This document shows positions 50,409-59,566 of a DNA stretch of 64,000 bases, in pieces. Position 1 is the first letter of the stretch. Every line of letters begins with the position of its first letter. Below the pieces are notes generated by a model. That model worked only from the letters and a program-made list of their open reading frames with translations, was not told where the DNA came from and ran no database searches. This DNA comes from Paenibacillus_E sp040812395. Lineage in GTDB: Bacteria > Bacillota > Bacilli > Paenibacillales > NBRC-103111. Where the stretch lies: positions 124,001 to 188,000 of the forward strand of contig NZ_JBFNXH010000006.1 in NCBI RefSeq assembly GCF_040812395.1, given 5' to 3'. Made by a program: the position numbers and the translations under genes.

Positions 50409-50958
50409 CTGTAGCCTCCTTTTGGGGCGCTACGGATCAGGGATTGCTTGTTGCATCCACTGTAAAGGTCAAAATGGACCTTTCGGCTTTTGACATCAAG
50501 CGGCCGGCCCTTTTGTCTAGGGCTGTAGCGTCCTTTTGGGAAGCTACAGACCAGAATTTGCTTGTTTGCATCCACTGTAAAGGTCAAAATGGACCTTACC
50601 GCTTTTGACATCAAGCGGCTTGCCTTTGTCTAGGGCTGTAGCGTCCTTTTGGGGCGCTACGGATCAGGGATTGCTTGTTGCATCCACTGTAAAGGTCAAA
50701 ATGGACCTTTCGGCTTTTGACATCAAGCGGCCTGCCTTTGTTTCGGTCTGTAGCGTCCTTTCGGGCGCTACAGACCAGAATTTGCTTGTTGCATCCACTG
50801 TAAAGGCCAAAATGGACCTTACCTCTTTTGACAACAAGCTGACTACCTTTTGTCTCGGGCTGTAGCGTCCTTTTGGGGCGCTACAGCTCAGAATTTGTTT
50901 GTTGCATCCACTGTAAGAGTCAAAATGGACCTTACCTCTTTTGACAACAAGCGGCCTG
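50409..50958. repeat. Five tandem 112-114-bp units, each with two hairpins
   Basis: Units start at CTGTAGC at 50409, 50523, 50636, 50748 and 50860. Each has a GTAGCG-CCTTTTGGGG-CGCTAC type hairpin, a conserved TTGTTGCATCCACTGTAA, a second palindrome AAGGTCAAAATGGACCTT, and CTTTTGACAACAAGC or its variant. Units 1 and 3 share a distinct middle (GGATCAGGGATTGCTTG), while 2, 4 and 5 share AGACCAGAATTTG or a near match, so the array looks like an alternating higher-order repeat. ORFs that read across it are low-complexity by-products. The 850-base gap between the glycosidase gene and hemL holds only this array and two terminators. Confidence 0.9.
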
Positions 50959-50991
50959 CCAGCTCCTGCCATGCGGAGCATGTTTGCAAAT

Positions 50992-51034
50992 AAAAAACCT
51001 TCATCCCACGTTTTCCTGGGGATGAAGGTTTTTT
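50992..51034. terminator. Terminator downstream of hemL
   Basis: AAAAAACCTTCATCCC and GGGGATGAAGGTTTTTT pair around a ten-base loop, active on both strands. A second hairpin (GACCGTCCC with GGGACAGTC, 51048-51081) lies between it and the hemL stop. Confidence 0.85.
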
Positions 51035-51088
51035 ATTCATTGTTGGGGACCGTCCCTATTCACCAATCCACTGGGACAGTCTATTCTT

Positions 51089-52387
51089 TTATAATCGTTT
51101 CAAGGCTTCGCGGTGCGCTTCGATCGTCGCTGCGATATCTTCATCCGAGTGAGCCGTGGAAACGAACATCCCTTCAAACTGAGAAGGCGCAACCGATACG
51201 CCAAGATCCAGCAAATGGCCGAAATAGGCATTGAACTTGCCTATATCCGATGTTTTGGCCGTCTCATAATTAACAACCTTCTGCTCGGTAAAGAATGGGC
51301 AAATCATAGACCCTACGCGATTAATCGTGCAGGCTACGCCTAACTCGGCCGCATTCCTCGTGAATCCAGCCTCCAGTAACGCCGACTTGCGCTCCAGTTC
51401 CTCGTAAACGCCCGGTTCACCGAGCAGGGTTAAGGTCGCATACCCCGCAGCCATCGCAAGCGGGTTGCCCGAGAGCGTACCCGCCTGATAGATCGGGCCT
51501 GCCGGAGCAATCTGTTCCATGATATCGAGCCTGCCGCCGTAAGCTCCAACCGGCAGCCCGCCGCCAATGACTTTACCTAAGCACGTCAGGTCGGGCGTAA
51601 TTCCAAACAAGCCCTGAGCACAGTGCTTATGAACACGGAAACCTGTCATCACCTCGTCAAAGATGAGCAGGGAACCATATTGCTCCGTTACGGCGCGAAG
51701 CCCTTGCAGGAAACCTTCCGCCGGGGGAACAACCCCCATATTCCCTGCAATCGGCTCCACGATAAGCGCAGCGATGTCTTCGCCATATTTCTCAAACACA
51801 AGCCGGACCGATTCCAAGTCGTTGTAAGGCACCGTAATCGTATTAGCAGCGACACCTTCAGGAACCCCCGGGCTGTCCGGCAGACCGAGCGTAGCAACGC
51901 CTGAGCCTGCTTTAATCAATAACGCATCGGCATGGCCGTGATAGCTGCCCTCGAATTTCACGATTTTGTTTCGCTTCGTGAAGCCTCGCGCGAGCCGCAG
52001 CGCGCTCATCGTCGCTTCCGTTCCCGAGTTCACCATACGCACCATCTCAATGGAAGGCACACGCTCAATGACCAGCTTGGCCATTTCGGTCTCCAGAAGA
52101 GTTGGTGCGCCGAAACTAGTTCCTTTTTCCGCAGTAGCTTTAACCGCCTCCAGCACGACCGGATTAGCATGTCCAACAATTAACGGTCCCCAGGAGCCTA
52201 CATAGTCGATATAGGTGTTCCCATCAATATCCGTTACACGGGAGCCCACACCTTTTTCCATAAACATTGGTGTTAAACCGACGGACTTGAAGGCGCGTAC
52301 AGGGCTGTTTACGCCACCTGGAATTACCTTCTTAGACTCTTGAAACGCCGCTGCAGAAAGATTGTCGATTCTTGTCGAATTTTTCAA
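51089..52387 (-). CDS. hemL: Glutamate-1-semialdehyde 2,1-aminomutase
   Basis: About 432 residues. A PLP enzyme making 5-aminolevulinate. It begins near PGGVNSPVRAFK, has RMVNSGTEATMSALRLARGFT, DEVMTGFR (cofactor aspartate) and CLGKVIGGGLPVGAYGG, where the lysine binds PLP. The frame opens at GTG 52396; TTG at 52387 has GGAGG eight bases upstream and is preferred. It follows hemY by 21 bases. Confidence 0.97.
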   Translation of the reverse strand: MKNSTRIDNLSAAAFQESKKVIPGGVNSPVRAFKSVGLTPMFMEKGVGSRVTDIDGNTYIDYVGSWGPLIVGHANPVVLEAVKATAEKGTSFGAPTLLETEMAKLVIERVPSIEMVRMVNSGTEATMSALRLARGFTKRNKIVKFEGSYHGHADALLIKAGSGVATLGLPDSPGVPEGVAANTITVPYNDLESVRLVFEKYGEDIAALIVEPIAGNMGVVPPAEGFLQGLRAVTEQYGSLLIFDEVMTGFRVHKHCAQGLFGITPDLTCLGKVIGGGLPVGAYGGRLDIMEQIAPAGPIYQAGTLSGNPLAMAAGYATLTLLGEPGVYEELERKSALLEAGFTRNAAELGVACTINRVGSMICPFFTEQKVVNYETAKTSDIGKFNAYFGHLLDLGVSVAPSQFEGMFVSTAHSDEDIAATIEAHREALKRL

Positions 52388-52408
52388 AGTTATCACCCTC
52401 CCACTTCC

Positions 52409-53848
52409 TTATTGGATACGCTGCAACAGGAGGTCAGCCAGCTGCGAAGCAGCTTCTTTACCCTGTCTTATACAATCGGGAATACCGACTCCATGAAATC
52501 CTGCACCTGTCACTAGCACATTCGGCATCGCGGCCGCAAGCTCTTTCCGGAAAAGCGCAACCTGCTCCAAATGGCCGACCGGATATTGCGGCATCGACTG
52601 CTGCAATCGCGTCACTTCCGTGAACAGTGGGACAGTATGCAAACCTAGCAGCTCTCCTATATCATGACGCGCCTTCTGTACAAGCTCTTCATCGCTCCAC
52701 TGCAGCCACTCTTGACGACCGGCACGCCCAATATAGCAACGCAGCAGAACCTTTCCTTCAGGCGCCGTATGCAGCCATTTCGCCGACGTCCATGTACAGG
52801 CTGTGATCGTACGATCTTCGTAATGTGGAACGAGAAACCCGGAGGCATCCAGTTCAAACGGAATATCCTTGCGATCAAAGGCCATAATGACATTGGCTAC
52901 TGAAATATAGTCAATTTTTTTCAAAGCGGAAGCAGCGGGCACATGCGATAACACTTGAGCGGCCTGAAACGTTGGCGTGGATATAATCACACCGTCAACG
53001 ACCTCCCTGTGACCATCTTCAAATGTAATCTCCGACTGATCTTCGCCGAACTCCCTAACCGAGACCACGCCAGTGTCTGTCCGCATGTCAACATCTTCCA
53101 AGGCGTTCACCAGACCGTTTACTAGCGTCTGCAGTCCCTTCTTGAACGTGACAAAAGCTGAGCTTCGAACGGCTGCCGGTACGTGCGCAGTTTCATCCGT
53201 GCTCGTTTTGCGGCTTGCGATCATGCCCAGGATTAAACTCCGATGATTCTGCTCCATCGCTTGGAATTGAGGGAAAGTCGCTTTCAAGCTCAGTTTGAAC
53301 GTATCCCCCGCATAGATACCTGCAAGCAGCGGCTCAACGATCCGCTCTAACACCTCTTTACCCAAACGCCTTTCAAGAAAATGCCCCAGCGACTCATCCG
53401 CCGTTCCTTGCCGTTTCGGCTTTAAGAGATCGAGCGCAGCGCGCATTTTACCAAGCGGCGATATGAGCCCTGTTTGCATAAATGGCGTTATTTGAGTAGG
53501 GATGCCTAACACGAGACCCGGAGGCATGCGGTGCATTTTGCCTTGACGGACAATGTAGGTCTTCTTCGCCTTCGGATTCGTACCGGTCAGCTCTCCCTCA
53601 AGCCCCAAATCGCGCGCAAGATCAATCGTCGGCCGTTTACGGGCCAGCACCGAATCAGGTCCCTTTTCGATGACAAAGCCGTCCCGTTCGATCGTATGGA
53701 TCTTACCGCCGAAAGCCGAAGATTTCTCCACCACGCTCAGATGTGCGTCAATCCCTTTTGAATCCAACTGCTTTTTGAGATAAAAAGCGGCGCTAAGTCC
53801 TGTAATCCCACCGCCGATAATCATAAAATGCGGTTTCTTCGTACTCAT
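52409..53848 (-). CDS. hemY: Protoporphyrinogen/coproporphyrinogen oxidase
   Basis: A 479-residue FAD enzyme. FAD-binding IIGGGITGLSAAFYLKKQLD at the N-terminus and VLVTGAGFHGVGIPDCIRQG at the C-terminus. In Gram-positive bacteria this enzyme often oxidises coproporphyrinogen III (the coproporphyrin route, with HemQ); no HemQ gene is in this window, so the route is not decided here. Its ATG overlaps the hemH stop by four bases. Confidence 0.94.
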   Translation of the reverse strand: MSTKKPHFMIIGGGITGLSAAFYLKKQLDSKGIDAHLSVVEKSSAFGGKIHTIERDGFVIEKGPDSVLARKRPTIDLARDLGLEGELTGTNPKAKKTYIVRQGKMHRMPPGLVLGIPTQITPFMQTGLISPLGKMRAALDLLKPKRQGTADESLGHFLERRLGKEVLERIVEPLLAGIYAGDTFKLSLKATFPQFQAMEQNHRSLILGMIASRKTSTDETAHVPAAVRSSAFVTFKKGLQTLVNGLVNALEDVDMRTDTGVVSVREFGEDQSEITFEDGHREVVDGVIISTPTFQAAQVLSHVPAASALKKIDYISVANVIMAFDRKDIPFELDASGFLVPHYEDRTITACTWTSAKWLHTAPEGKVLLRCYIGRAGRQEWLQWSDEELVQKARHDIGELLGLHTVPLFTEVTRLQQSMPQYPVGHLEQVALFRKELAAAMPNVLVTGAGFHGVGIPDCIRQGKEAASQLADLLLQRIQ

Positions 53849-54789
53849 GACAACCTCGAAGTATTCACTTTCTCATAAACAACATCACTTAATGTTTGCA
53901 TATAAAGAGGGTCTGTATTGAGCGATTCCGTGCGCTCCAAATGAAGTCCAAGCTCTCTAGCCAACGCCTGAGCCTCGATATCAATATCATAAAGAACCTC
54001 CAGATGATCCGAGACGAATCCAATCGGGCAAAGTAAAACGTTCTTCACATTCTCTTCCTTGCTAATCGTCTGGAGCACATCCAAAATATCCGGGCCAAGC
54101 CACGGTGTAGCGGTCTGTCCAGCGCTTTGCCATCCAAACTGCCAATTGGTTAGCCCTACGCGATCGGCAATAGCTCTGGATGTTGCTAGCAATTGATCCG
54201 GATAGGGATCTTTCATTTCCAGAATTTTCTCAGGAAGGCTGTGTGCTGTAAATATGACGCGTACCTCATCCTGTTTTACATCCGTAAATTTATCCAGAGC
54301 CTTCTCAACACGTGTACATAAAGCCTCAATCAGCTTCGGATGCAAATGATAGCTGGCAACAAAATCGATCTTCAAGCCAAGCTCATCCGCCTTCTCTTTT
54401 GCCCGTTTCACATATCCGCCAACACTCATTGTGGAATAATGAGGAGCGAGCACCACACCTACCGCTTCTGTAATTCCGTCCTTCACCATTTGCTCTACGC
54501 CATCTTCTACGTACGGCTGAGCATGCTTCAAGCCCTGGTAACAAACGAATTCAAACTCGGCGTGCTCCTGATTTAGCGTTTTCTCCAAGCCTTGAACTTG
54601 CTTATTCGTATTTTCACGCAGCGGAAAAAAGCCCCCCACAATCGCTTCATAACGCGATTTCAATTCATGCAGTTGCTCTGGCGTCGGCGGATGGCCGCGT
54701 CTTATATGCGTATAGTACGCTTCAATTTGATCCAGGCTTGCTGGAGTTCCATAGGACATGACTAACACACCAATACGACGATTTGTCAT
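53845..54789 (-). CDS. hemH: Ferrochelatase
   Basis: About 314 residues. It inserts iron into the porphyrin. IGVLVMSYGTPASLDQIEAYY starts the family; VIFTAHSLPEKILEMKDPYP holds the metal histidine; CPIGFVSDHLEVLYDIDIEA is the C-terminal signature. ATG at 54789 comes just after the hemE stop; GTG codons at 54801 and 54798 are alternatives. Gene order hemE-hemH-hemY is as in B. subtilis. Confidence 0.96.
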   Translation of the reverse strand: MTNRRIGVLVMSYGTPASLDQIEAYYTHIRRGHPPTPEQLHELKSRYEAIVGGFFPLRENTNKQVQGLEKTLNQEHAEFEFVCYQGLKHAQPYVEDGVEQMVKDGITEAVGVVLAPHYSTMSVGGYVKRAKEKADELGLKIDFVASYHLHPKLIEALCTRVEKALDKFTDVKQDEVRVIFTAHSLPEKILEMKDPYPDQLLATSRAIADRVGLTNWQFGWQSAGQTATPWLGPDILDVLQTISKEENVKNVLLCPIGFVSDHLEVLYDIDIEAQALARELGLHLERTESLNTDPLYMQTLSDVVYEKVNTSRLS

Positions 54790-54790
54790 C

Positions 54791-55855
54791 TTAAACACCA
54801 CTCTTTTCTGCTTGCTGAGATAGAACGGAATGCGAGTACGTATGAATGAATGTAGTAAGCTCTTTCAATTTCTCAAGGGATGCTTCAGGGAACAAGCCGT
54901 GGCCCAAATTAAAGATATAACCCGGTTGCAGAATACCCTCGTCAATAATGGCTTTCGCTTGTCTTTCGATGACACTCATAGGAGCTGTCAATACGTAAGG
55001 ATCCAAGTTTCCTTGCACAGCAAAACGATCCCCCACTCTTCTGCGCCCTTCCGTAATCGGAATTCGCCAGTCGAGGCCGATAACATCTGCTTGAAGATTA
55101 GTAAGATAAGGCAGCAATTCCCCTGAGCTGACACCCGGGAAATAAATTTTTGGTTCTTTAAGGTCCGACAACTCTTTGAAAATTCTGGTCATGGTCGGCA
55201 GCACATACATCTTGAAATCTGCTGGAGACAGCGCGCCAACCCAACTATCGAATACTTGCACAGCCTTGGCTCCTGCAGCAATATGGGATTTCAAATACGT
55301 AATGACCATATCGCCTAGCTTGTCCATCAAGGCGTACCATACGGTAGGCTCCGAATACATCATCTGTTTCGTGCGGATATAGCTCTTGGAAGGTTTTCCT
55401 TCAATTAGATAGCTGGCAATCGTGAAGGGAGCCCCTGCAAAAGAAATCAAAGGCACTTCAAGCTCTTTATGTAAAATCTGTATCGTTTGAATAATGTGGG
55501 ACAGATCTTTATCTACATCGATAGGACGCATTCGCTCTACATCCTGCGCGGAGCGAATAGGCGTATGAATAACAGGACCAATATTTTTTACGATATCAAA
55601 ATCGATCCCCAGCGACGCGACCGGATTCATAATATCAGAATACAAGATAGCCGCATCTACGCCCAATTTCTTAACTGGCATCAATGTCACTTCAGCCGCA
55701 AGTTCTGGCTGCTGGCATATTTCCAGCAACGAATATTTTTCTTTGATTTTACGGTAATCCGGGTCATACCGACCAGCTTGGCGCATGTACCAGACAGGCA
55801 GAGTATCCACTTTTTCCTTACGGCAGGCTTTAATAAAATTATCGTTATAACTCAT
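54791..55855 (-). CDS. hemE: Uroporphyrinogen decarboxylase
   Basis: About 354 residues. PVWYMRQAGRYDPDYRKIKE is the N-terminal signature and the middle has LISFAGAPFTIASYLIEG. It decarboxylates uroporphyrinogen III. The frame is open upstream to 55903, but ATG at 55855 with AGAGGAAGG upstream gives MSYNDNFIKACRKE, the normal start. It begins a hemEHY-hemL unit after the terminator behind hemB. Confidence 0.97.
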   Translation of the reverse strand: MSYNDNFIKACRKEKVDTLPVWYMRQAGRYDPDYRKIKEKYSLLEICQQPELAAEVTLMPVKKLGVDAAILYSDIMNPVASLGIDFDIVKNIGPVIHTPIRSAQDVERMRPIDVDKDLSHIIQTIQILHKELEVPLISFAGAPFTIASYLIEGKPSKSYIRTKQMMYSEPTVWYALMDKLGDMVITYLKSHIAAGAKAVQVFDSWVGALSPADFKMYVLPTMTRIFKELSDLKEPKIYFPGVSSGELLPYLTNLQADVIGLDWRIPITEGRRRVGDRFAVQGNLDPYVLTAPMSVIERQAKAIIDEGILQPGYIFNLGHGLFPEASLEKLKELTTFIHTYSHSVLSQQAEKSGV

Positions 55856-55970
55856 GAGGCACCTTCCTCTTTTTCCGACCATTTTGTTTCCATCTATTCT
55901 CATCCATTATGCCCTATTTATACGCTTGTCACAACCGACGAAAGCTTACGGAAAACGACAAAAGTATGAC

Positions 55971-56013
55971 AAAAGAACCATCCGCGCCTAGCAGCTCTAG
56001 GTGGAATGGTTCT
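55971..56013 (-). terminator. Terminator between hemB and hemE
   Basis: AAGAACCATTCC...GGATGGTTCTT with an inner CTAG-rich pairing, followed by TTGTCATAC on the minus strand. The T-tract is short after TTCTTTT. It probably separates the two haem transcription units. Confidence 0.75.
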
Positions 56014-56024
56014 TGTGCCGGATA

Positions 56025-57020
56025 CTAGCGATTTTGCAAATAACGCGCGATATCTTTAGCGAAGTACGTCAAAATAATGTCAGCGCCGGCGCGCTTAAAG
56101 CCGGTCATTGTTTCCATGACGATAGCCTCTTCGTTAATCCAACCCTGCGCTGCAGCAGCTTTGACCATGGCATACTCCGCGCTAACATTATACGCAACCA
56201 CAGGCAAATCAAAGTTATCTTTCAACAACCGAATGATATCCATATAAGCAAGCGCTGGCTTCACCATCAGAAAATCGGCGCCTTCCATCACGTCGCTTTC
56301 CGCTTCACGCAAAGCTTCGCGACCATTAGCCGGATCCATTTGATACGTTTTGCGATCGCCGAACTGAGGCGCAGAGTGTACAGCATCCCGGAAGGGACCA
56401 TAGTAAGCTGAAGCGTATTTTACAGAATACGCCATAACAGGAACGTTCTCGAAGCCCTCTTCATCAAGTCCCGCACGAATCGCATGCACATAGCCGTCCA
56501 TCATATTGGAAGGCGCTATAATATCAGCGCCGGCTTTCGCTTGCGAAACCGCCGTGCGAACGAGCAGTTCCAAAGAGTGATCATTATGAATATCTGCTTG
56601 ACCAGTAATCGGATTGTGATGGATAACGCCGCAATGGCCGGTATCCGTAAATTGGCACAAGCAAGTATCGGCAATGATCAGAAGGTTAGGATTCAACTCT
56701 TTAATACGGCGAGTAGCTTGTTGGACAATGCCCTCTTCATCGTAAGCAGACGTTCCTACCGCATCCTTATGCTCAGGAACACCGAACAAGAGTATCGCTT
56801 GAATGCCTAGCGACGTGATCTCATTAATTTCTTCCTCCACCCGGTCCAATGAAAAATGGTACACCCCTGGCATAGATGGAATCTCCGATTTAATATCCGT
56901 GCCATAGGTAACAAATACCGGCTGAACGACATCATGGACGGTTACTTGATTTTCACGAACCAAATTACGAAGTGCAGATGAGCCGCGCAAGCGGCGGTTA
57001 CGAATAACGGGGAAACTCAT
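56025..57020 (-). CDS. hemB: Delta-aminolevulinic acid dehydratase (porphobilinogen synthase)
   Basis: A 331-residue enzyme. Zinc cysteines appear in IADTCLCQFTDTGHCG; the Schiff-base lysines lie in MAYSVKYASAYYGPFRDA and DFLMVKPALAYMDII. AGGAGG precedes the ATG. It follows the cobA-hemD fusion by 37 bases. Confidence 0.97.
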   Translation of the reverse strand: MSFPVIRNRRLRGSSALRNLVRENQVTVHDVVQPVFVTYGTDIKSEIPSMPGVYHFSLDRVEEEINEITSLGIQAILLFGVPEHKDAVGTSAYDEEGIVQQATRRIKELNPNLLIIADTCLCQFTDTGHCGVIHHNPITGQADIHNDHSLELLVRTAVSQAKAGADIIAPSNMMDGYVHAIRAGLDEEGFENVPVMAYSVKYASAYYGPFRDAVHSAPQFGDRKTYQMDPANGREALREAESDVMEGADFLMVKPALAYMDIIRLLKDNFDLPVVAYNVSAEYAMVKAAAAQGWINEEAIVMETMTGFKRAGADIILTYFAKDIARYLQNR

Positions 57021-57057
57021 GAAAAATCCGCCTCCTAAGTGATAAATATAAGCCTAT

Positions 57058-58599
57058 TTATTTCCGGCGGGACAAGCTTTCAGCGAGTGAAGCCACTGTT
57101 GCTTCCTCCGCCATATATGTGATCGACAGCCCCGACTGACGGGCGGTTTCTGCCGTCTTCGGTCCAATACACGCAATCTCCGCGCCTTGCAGCAAACTGA
57201 GCGGATCTTCCACCCCCAGCTGACGCAAAGCCTCGAGCAAATTCGTTACGGTAGACGAGCTCGTAAAAGTTATGATATGAATGCCTTGATTTTGCAAAAG
57301 AGAGACGACTTCCTCGCCATCCTCGATAGCCAGCACGTTTTCGTACACATCGACTTCTGTAACCTGAAGCCCTAGCTCTGCAAGCTTCGAAGGCAAATAT
57401 TCACGAGCGAGATCAGCCGTCGGCAGCAGCACTTTCTGGCCGGGCTTCAGCTCAGCTTGTATGGCCTCCAGCATATCCTCCGCTTGATATTTCGCAGGCA
57501 GAACATCAGCGAGAATGCCGTACGATGCGAGTGCCTCTGCAGTTTTGGGGCCAACAGCTGCAATGCGCGCATTGCCCATTCGGCGAACATCGATGCGCTT
57601 CTCACGCAGTCTGCGGAAGAAAAATTCGACACCGTTCACGCTCGTTAGCAAAATCCAATCAAACTCTTGAAGCCTGTCCAAAGTCTCATCGAGCTTCTGC
57701 AACACGTCGGGACGACTTGGCGTTTGAAGACGTATTACCGGAAATTCGACCGCTTCTCCCCCTAGCTCGTCGATAAGATCAACAAGCTCGCTTGCTTGGC
57801 TTCTTGCTCGTGTAACTAGAACTCTGCGTCCAAACAGCGGCTTTTTCTCGATCCAAGCCAGCTTGTCCCGGAGCTTGACGACTTCTCCGACGATAATGAC
57901 CGCAGGCGATTGAAAATTCGCTTGTTTGACCTTTTCCGAGATATCCTCCAGCGTGCCTGTAATCGTCGCCTGATCCGTCCAGGTGCCCCAACGAACAAGC
58001 GCAACAGGCATTTGCGGCGATTTGCCGCAGCGAATCAGTTCGCTGCAAATATGCTCCAAATTGGCAACGCCCATGAGAAATACCATTGTCCCGACGGCTT
58101 TAGCCAAATGCTCCCAATCAAGATTTGAGTACGTTTTGTTGGGATACTCGTGACCCGTGATGATTGCAAAAGAAGAAGTAAAGTCGCGGTGTGTCACCGG
58201 AATGCCTGCATAAGCCGGAACCGCAATGGAGGACGTAATGCCGGGAATAATTTCGTAGGTGACGTCATTATCCGCGAGCAGTTCCGCTTCTTCGCCGACA
58301 CGGCCGAATACACTAGGATCGCCGCCCTTGAGTCGCGTTACAATTTTGCCTTGCAGGGCGAGATCAACCAGCAACTGGTTGATTTGTTCCTGCTTCATCA
58401 TATGCTTATCCGGTAACTTGCCGACAAAGATCAACTCAGCATCCGGTCTTCGGTGTTTTAATAACCGCGGTGTGGCAAGACGGTCATAGACAATCACATC
58501 TGCTTTCTGAATGGCTTCCAAGCCTCGAATCGTGATTAGTTTGGGATCTCCGGGTCCAGCACCTACTAGGTAAACCTTTCCTTTACTCACTCCGCTCAC
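57058..58599 (-). CDS. Fused uroporphyrinogen-III C-methyltransferase and uroporphyrinogen-III synthase
   Basis: A 513-residue fusion. The N-terminal half (about 1-250) is a SUMT: VYLVGAGPGDPKLITIRGLE, GGDPSVFGR, and GITSSIAVPAYAGIPVTHRDF. The C-terminal half (about 265-513) is HemD: VLVTRARSQASELVDLIDEL, LTSVNGVEFFFRRL, and CIGPKTAETARQSG. One protein thus makes uroporphyrinogen III and methylates it to precorrin-2, the branch to sirohaem. The GTG start overlaps the hemC stop. Confidence 0.95.
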   Translation of the reverse strand: MSGVSKGKVYLVGAGPGDPKLITIRGLEAIQKADVIVYDRLATPRLLKHRRPDAELIFVGKLPDKHMMKQEQINQLLVDLALQGKIVTRLKGGDPSVFGRVGEEAELLADNDVTYEIIPGITSSIAVPAYAGIPVTHRDFTSSFAIITGHEYPNKTYSNLDWEHLAKAVGTMVFLMGVANLEHICSELIRCGKSPQMPVALVRWGTWTDQATITGTLEDISEKVKQANFQSPAVIIVGEVVKLRDKLAWIEKKPLFGRRVLVTRARSQASELVDLIDELGGEAVEFPVIRLQTPSRPDVLQKLDETLDRLQEFDWILLTSVNGVEFFFRRLREKRIDVRRMGNARIAAVGPKTAEALASYGILADVLPAKYQAEDMLEAIQAELKPGQKVLLPTADLAREYLPSKLAELGLQVTEVDVYENVLAIEDGEEVVSLLQNQGIHIITFTSSSTVTNLLEALRQLGVEDPLSLLQGAEIACIGPKTAETARQSGLSITYMAEEATVASLAESLSRRK

Positions 58600-59546
58600 A
58601 CCGATCCCTCCCTCACCTCAGCTAAAATACGATCCGCGCCCTGCGCGATCAGCTTGTCTGCAACAAGCTGGCCAAGCGCTTCCGGATCACTGCCGGAAGC
58701 AGCTTCCTTGAGCATGGTCAAGCCGTCAGGCGTACCGACCATGCCCGTCAGCGTCAGTATTGGCACATCTGACGCCTCGCTGGTCACGCTCGCGTACGCG
58801 CCGAGCGGCACCTGGCAGCCTCCATTGAGTCTGCCAAGGAAAGCCCGCTCCGCTCGCACCGCGAGCGCTGTCGGTTCATGCTGGAACCTGCCGAGCAGGT
58901 CCAGCATGAAGGCGTCGCCGCCCCGGCACTCGATGCACAGCGCTCCCTGCCCAACGGCAGGGAGGCACACCTCGGGCGGCAAGTACGCGCTGATGCGATC
59001 CTGCCAGCCGATCCGGTGCAAACCGGCCGCGGCAAGCAGAATCGCATCGAAGTTCTCCTCTTCGAGCTTGCGCAGCCTCGAATCGATATTGCCCCGGACC
59101 GACTCGATGCGGAGGTCCGGACGGGCGTGCTGCAGCTGGCTGGCGCGGCGCAACGAGCTTGTTCCGACGAGCGCGCCCTGCGGCAGCTCGTCCAGGGAGC
59201 GAAGCCCCCGCGTGATCAGCGCGTCGCGAGGATCCTCGCGGTGGGGCACCGCTCCCACAACCAGCCCTTCGGGTAGCTCGAAGGGCATATCTTTCATGCT
59301 GTGGACGGCCATGTCGATATCGCCGTCCATAAGTGCCTGTTCGATTTCCTTCACGAACAGGCCTTTGCCGCCTACTTTGGACAGTGTAACGTCCAGGATA
59401 CGGTCGCCTTTGGTTACAATTTTCTTAATCTCAAATTGACAGGAAATGCCGAGTTCAACAGCCAATTGTTTCAATTGTTCCACGACTTGCCCCGTTTGCG
59501 TTAACGCAAGCGCGCTTTGTCTTGTACCCACAATTATGGTTCTCAT
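58596..59546 (-). CDS. hemC: Porphobilinogen deaminase (hydroxymethylbilane synthase)
   Basis: A 316-residue enzyme. IVGTRQSALALTQTGQVVEQ opens it; KDMPFELPEGLVVGAVPHRE is the central signature; FLGRLNGGCQVPLGAYA contains the cysteine that holds the dipyrromethane cofactor. Codon use in the middle is markedly G+C rich relative to neighbours. It follows the precorrin-2 dehydrogenase by 20 bases. Confidence 0.97.
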   Translation of the reverse strand: MRTIIVGTRQSALALTQTGQVVEQLKQLAVELGISCQFEIKKIVTKGDRILDVTLSKVGGKGLFVKEIEQALMDGDIDMAVHSMKDMPFELPEGLVVGAVPHREDPRDALITRGLRSLDELPQGALVGTSSLRRASQLQHARPDLRIESVRGNIDSRLRKLEEENFDAILLAAAGLHRIGWQDRISAYLPPEVCLPAVGQGALCIECRGGDAFMLDLLGRFQHEPTALAVRAERAFLGRLNGGCQVPLGAYASVTSEASDVPILTLTGMVGTPDGLTMLKEAASGSDPEALGQLVADKLIAQGADRILAEVREGSV

Positions 59547-59566
59547 CTCTATCTCTCCCGCCCTCT

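Noticed and set aside
50409..50958. CRISPR array
   Set aside because: Units are 112-114 bp and similar along their whole length, with no unique spacers and no cas genes near.
50243..50981. Two minus-strand frames (123 and 105 codons) across the tandem array, with repeats in their translation
   Set aside because: The apparent protein repeats follow directly from the DNA repeat, the frame is not kept across the whole array because unit lengths of 112-114 shift it, and hairpins in the DNA suggest non-coding function.
58654..59439. A 261-codon open frame on the plus strand opposite hemC
   Set aside because: Antisense to a G+C-rich, clearly identified hemC; Ser/Arg-rich composition typical of an antisense shadow.
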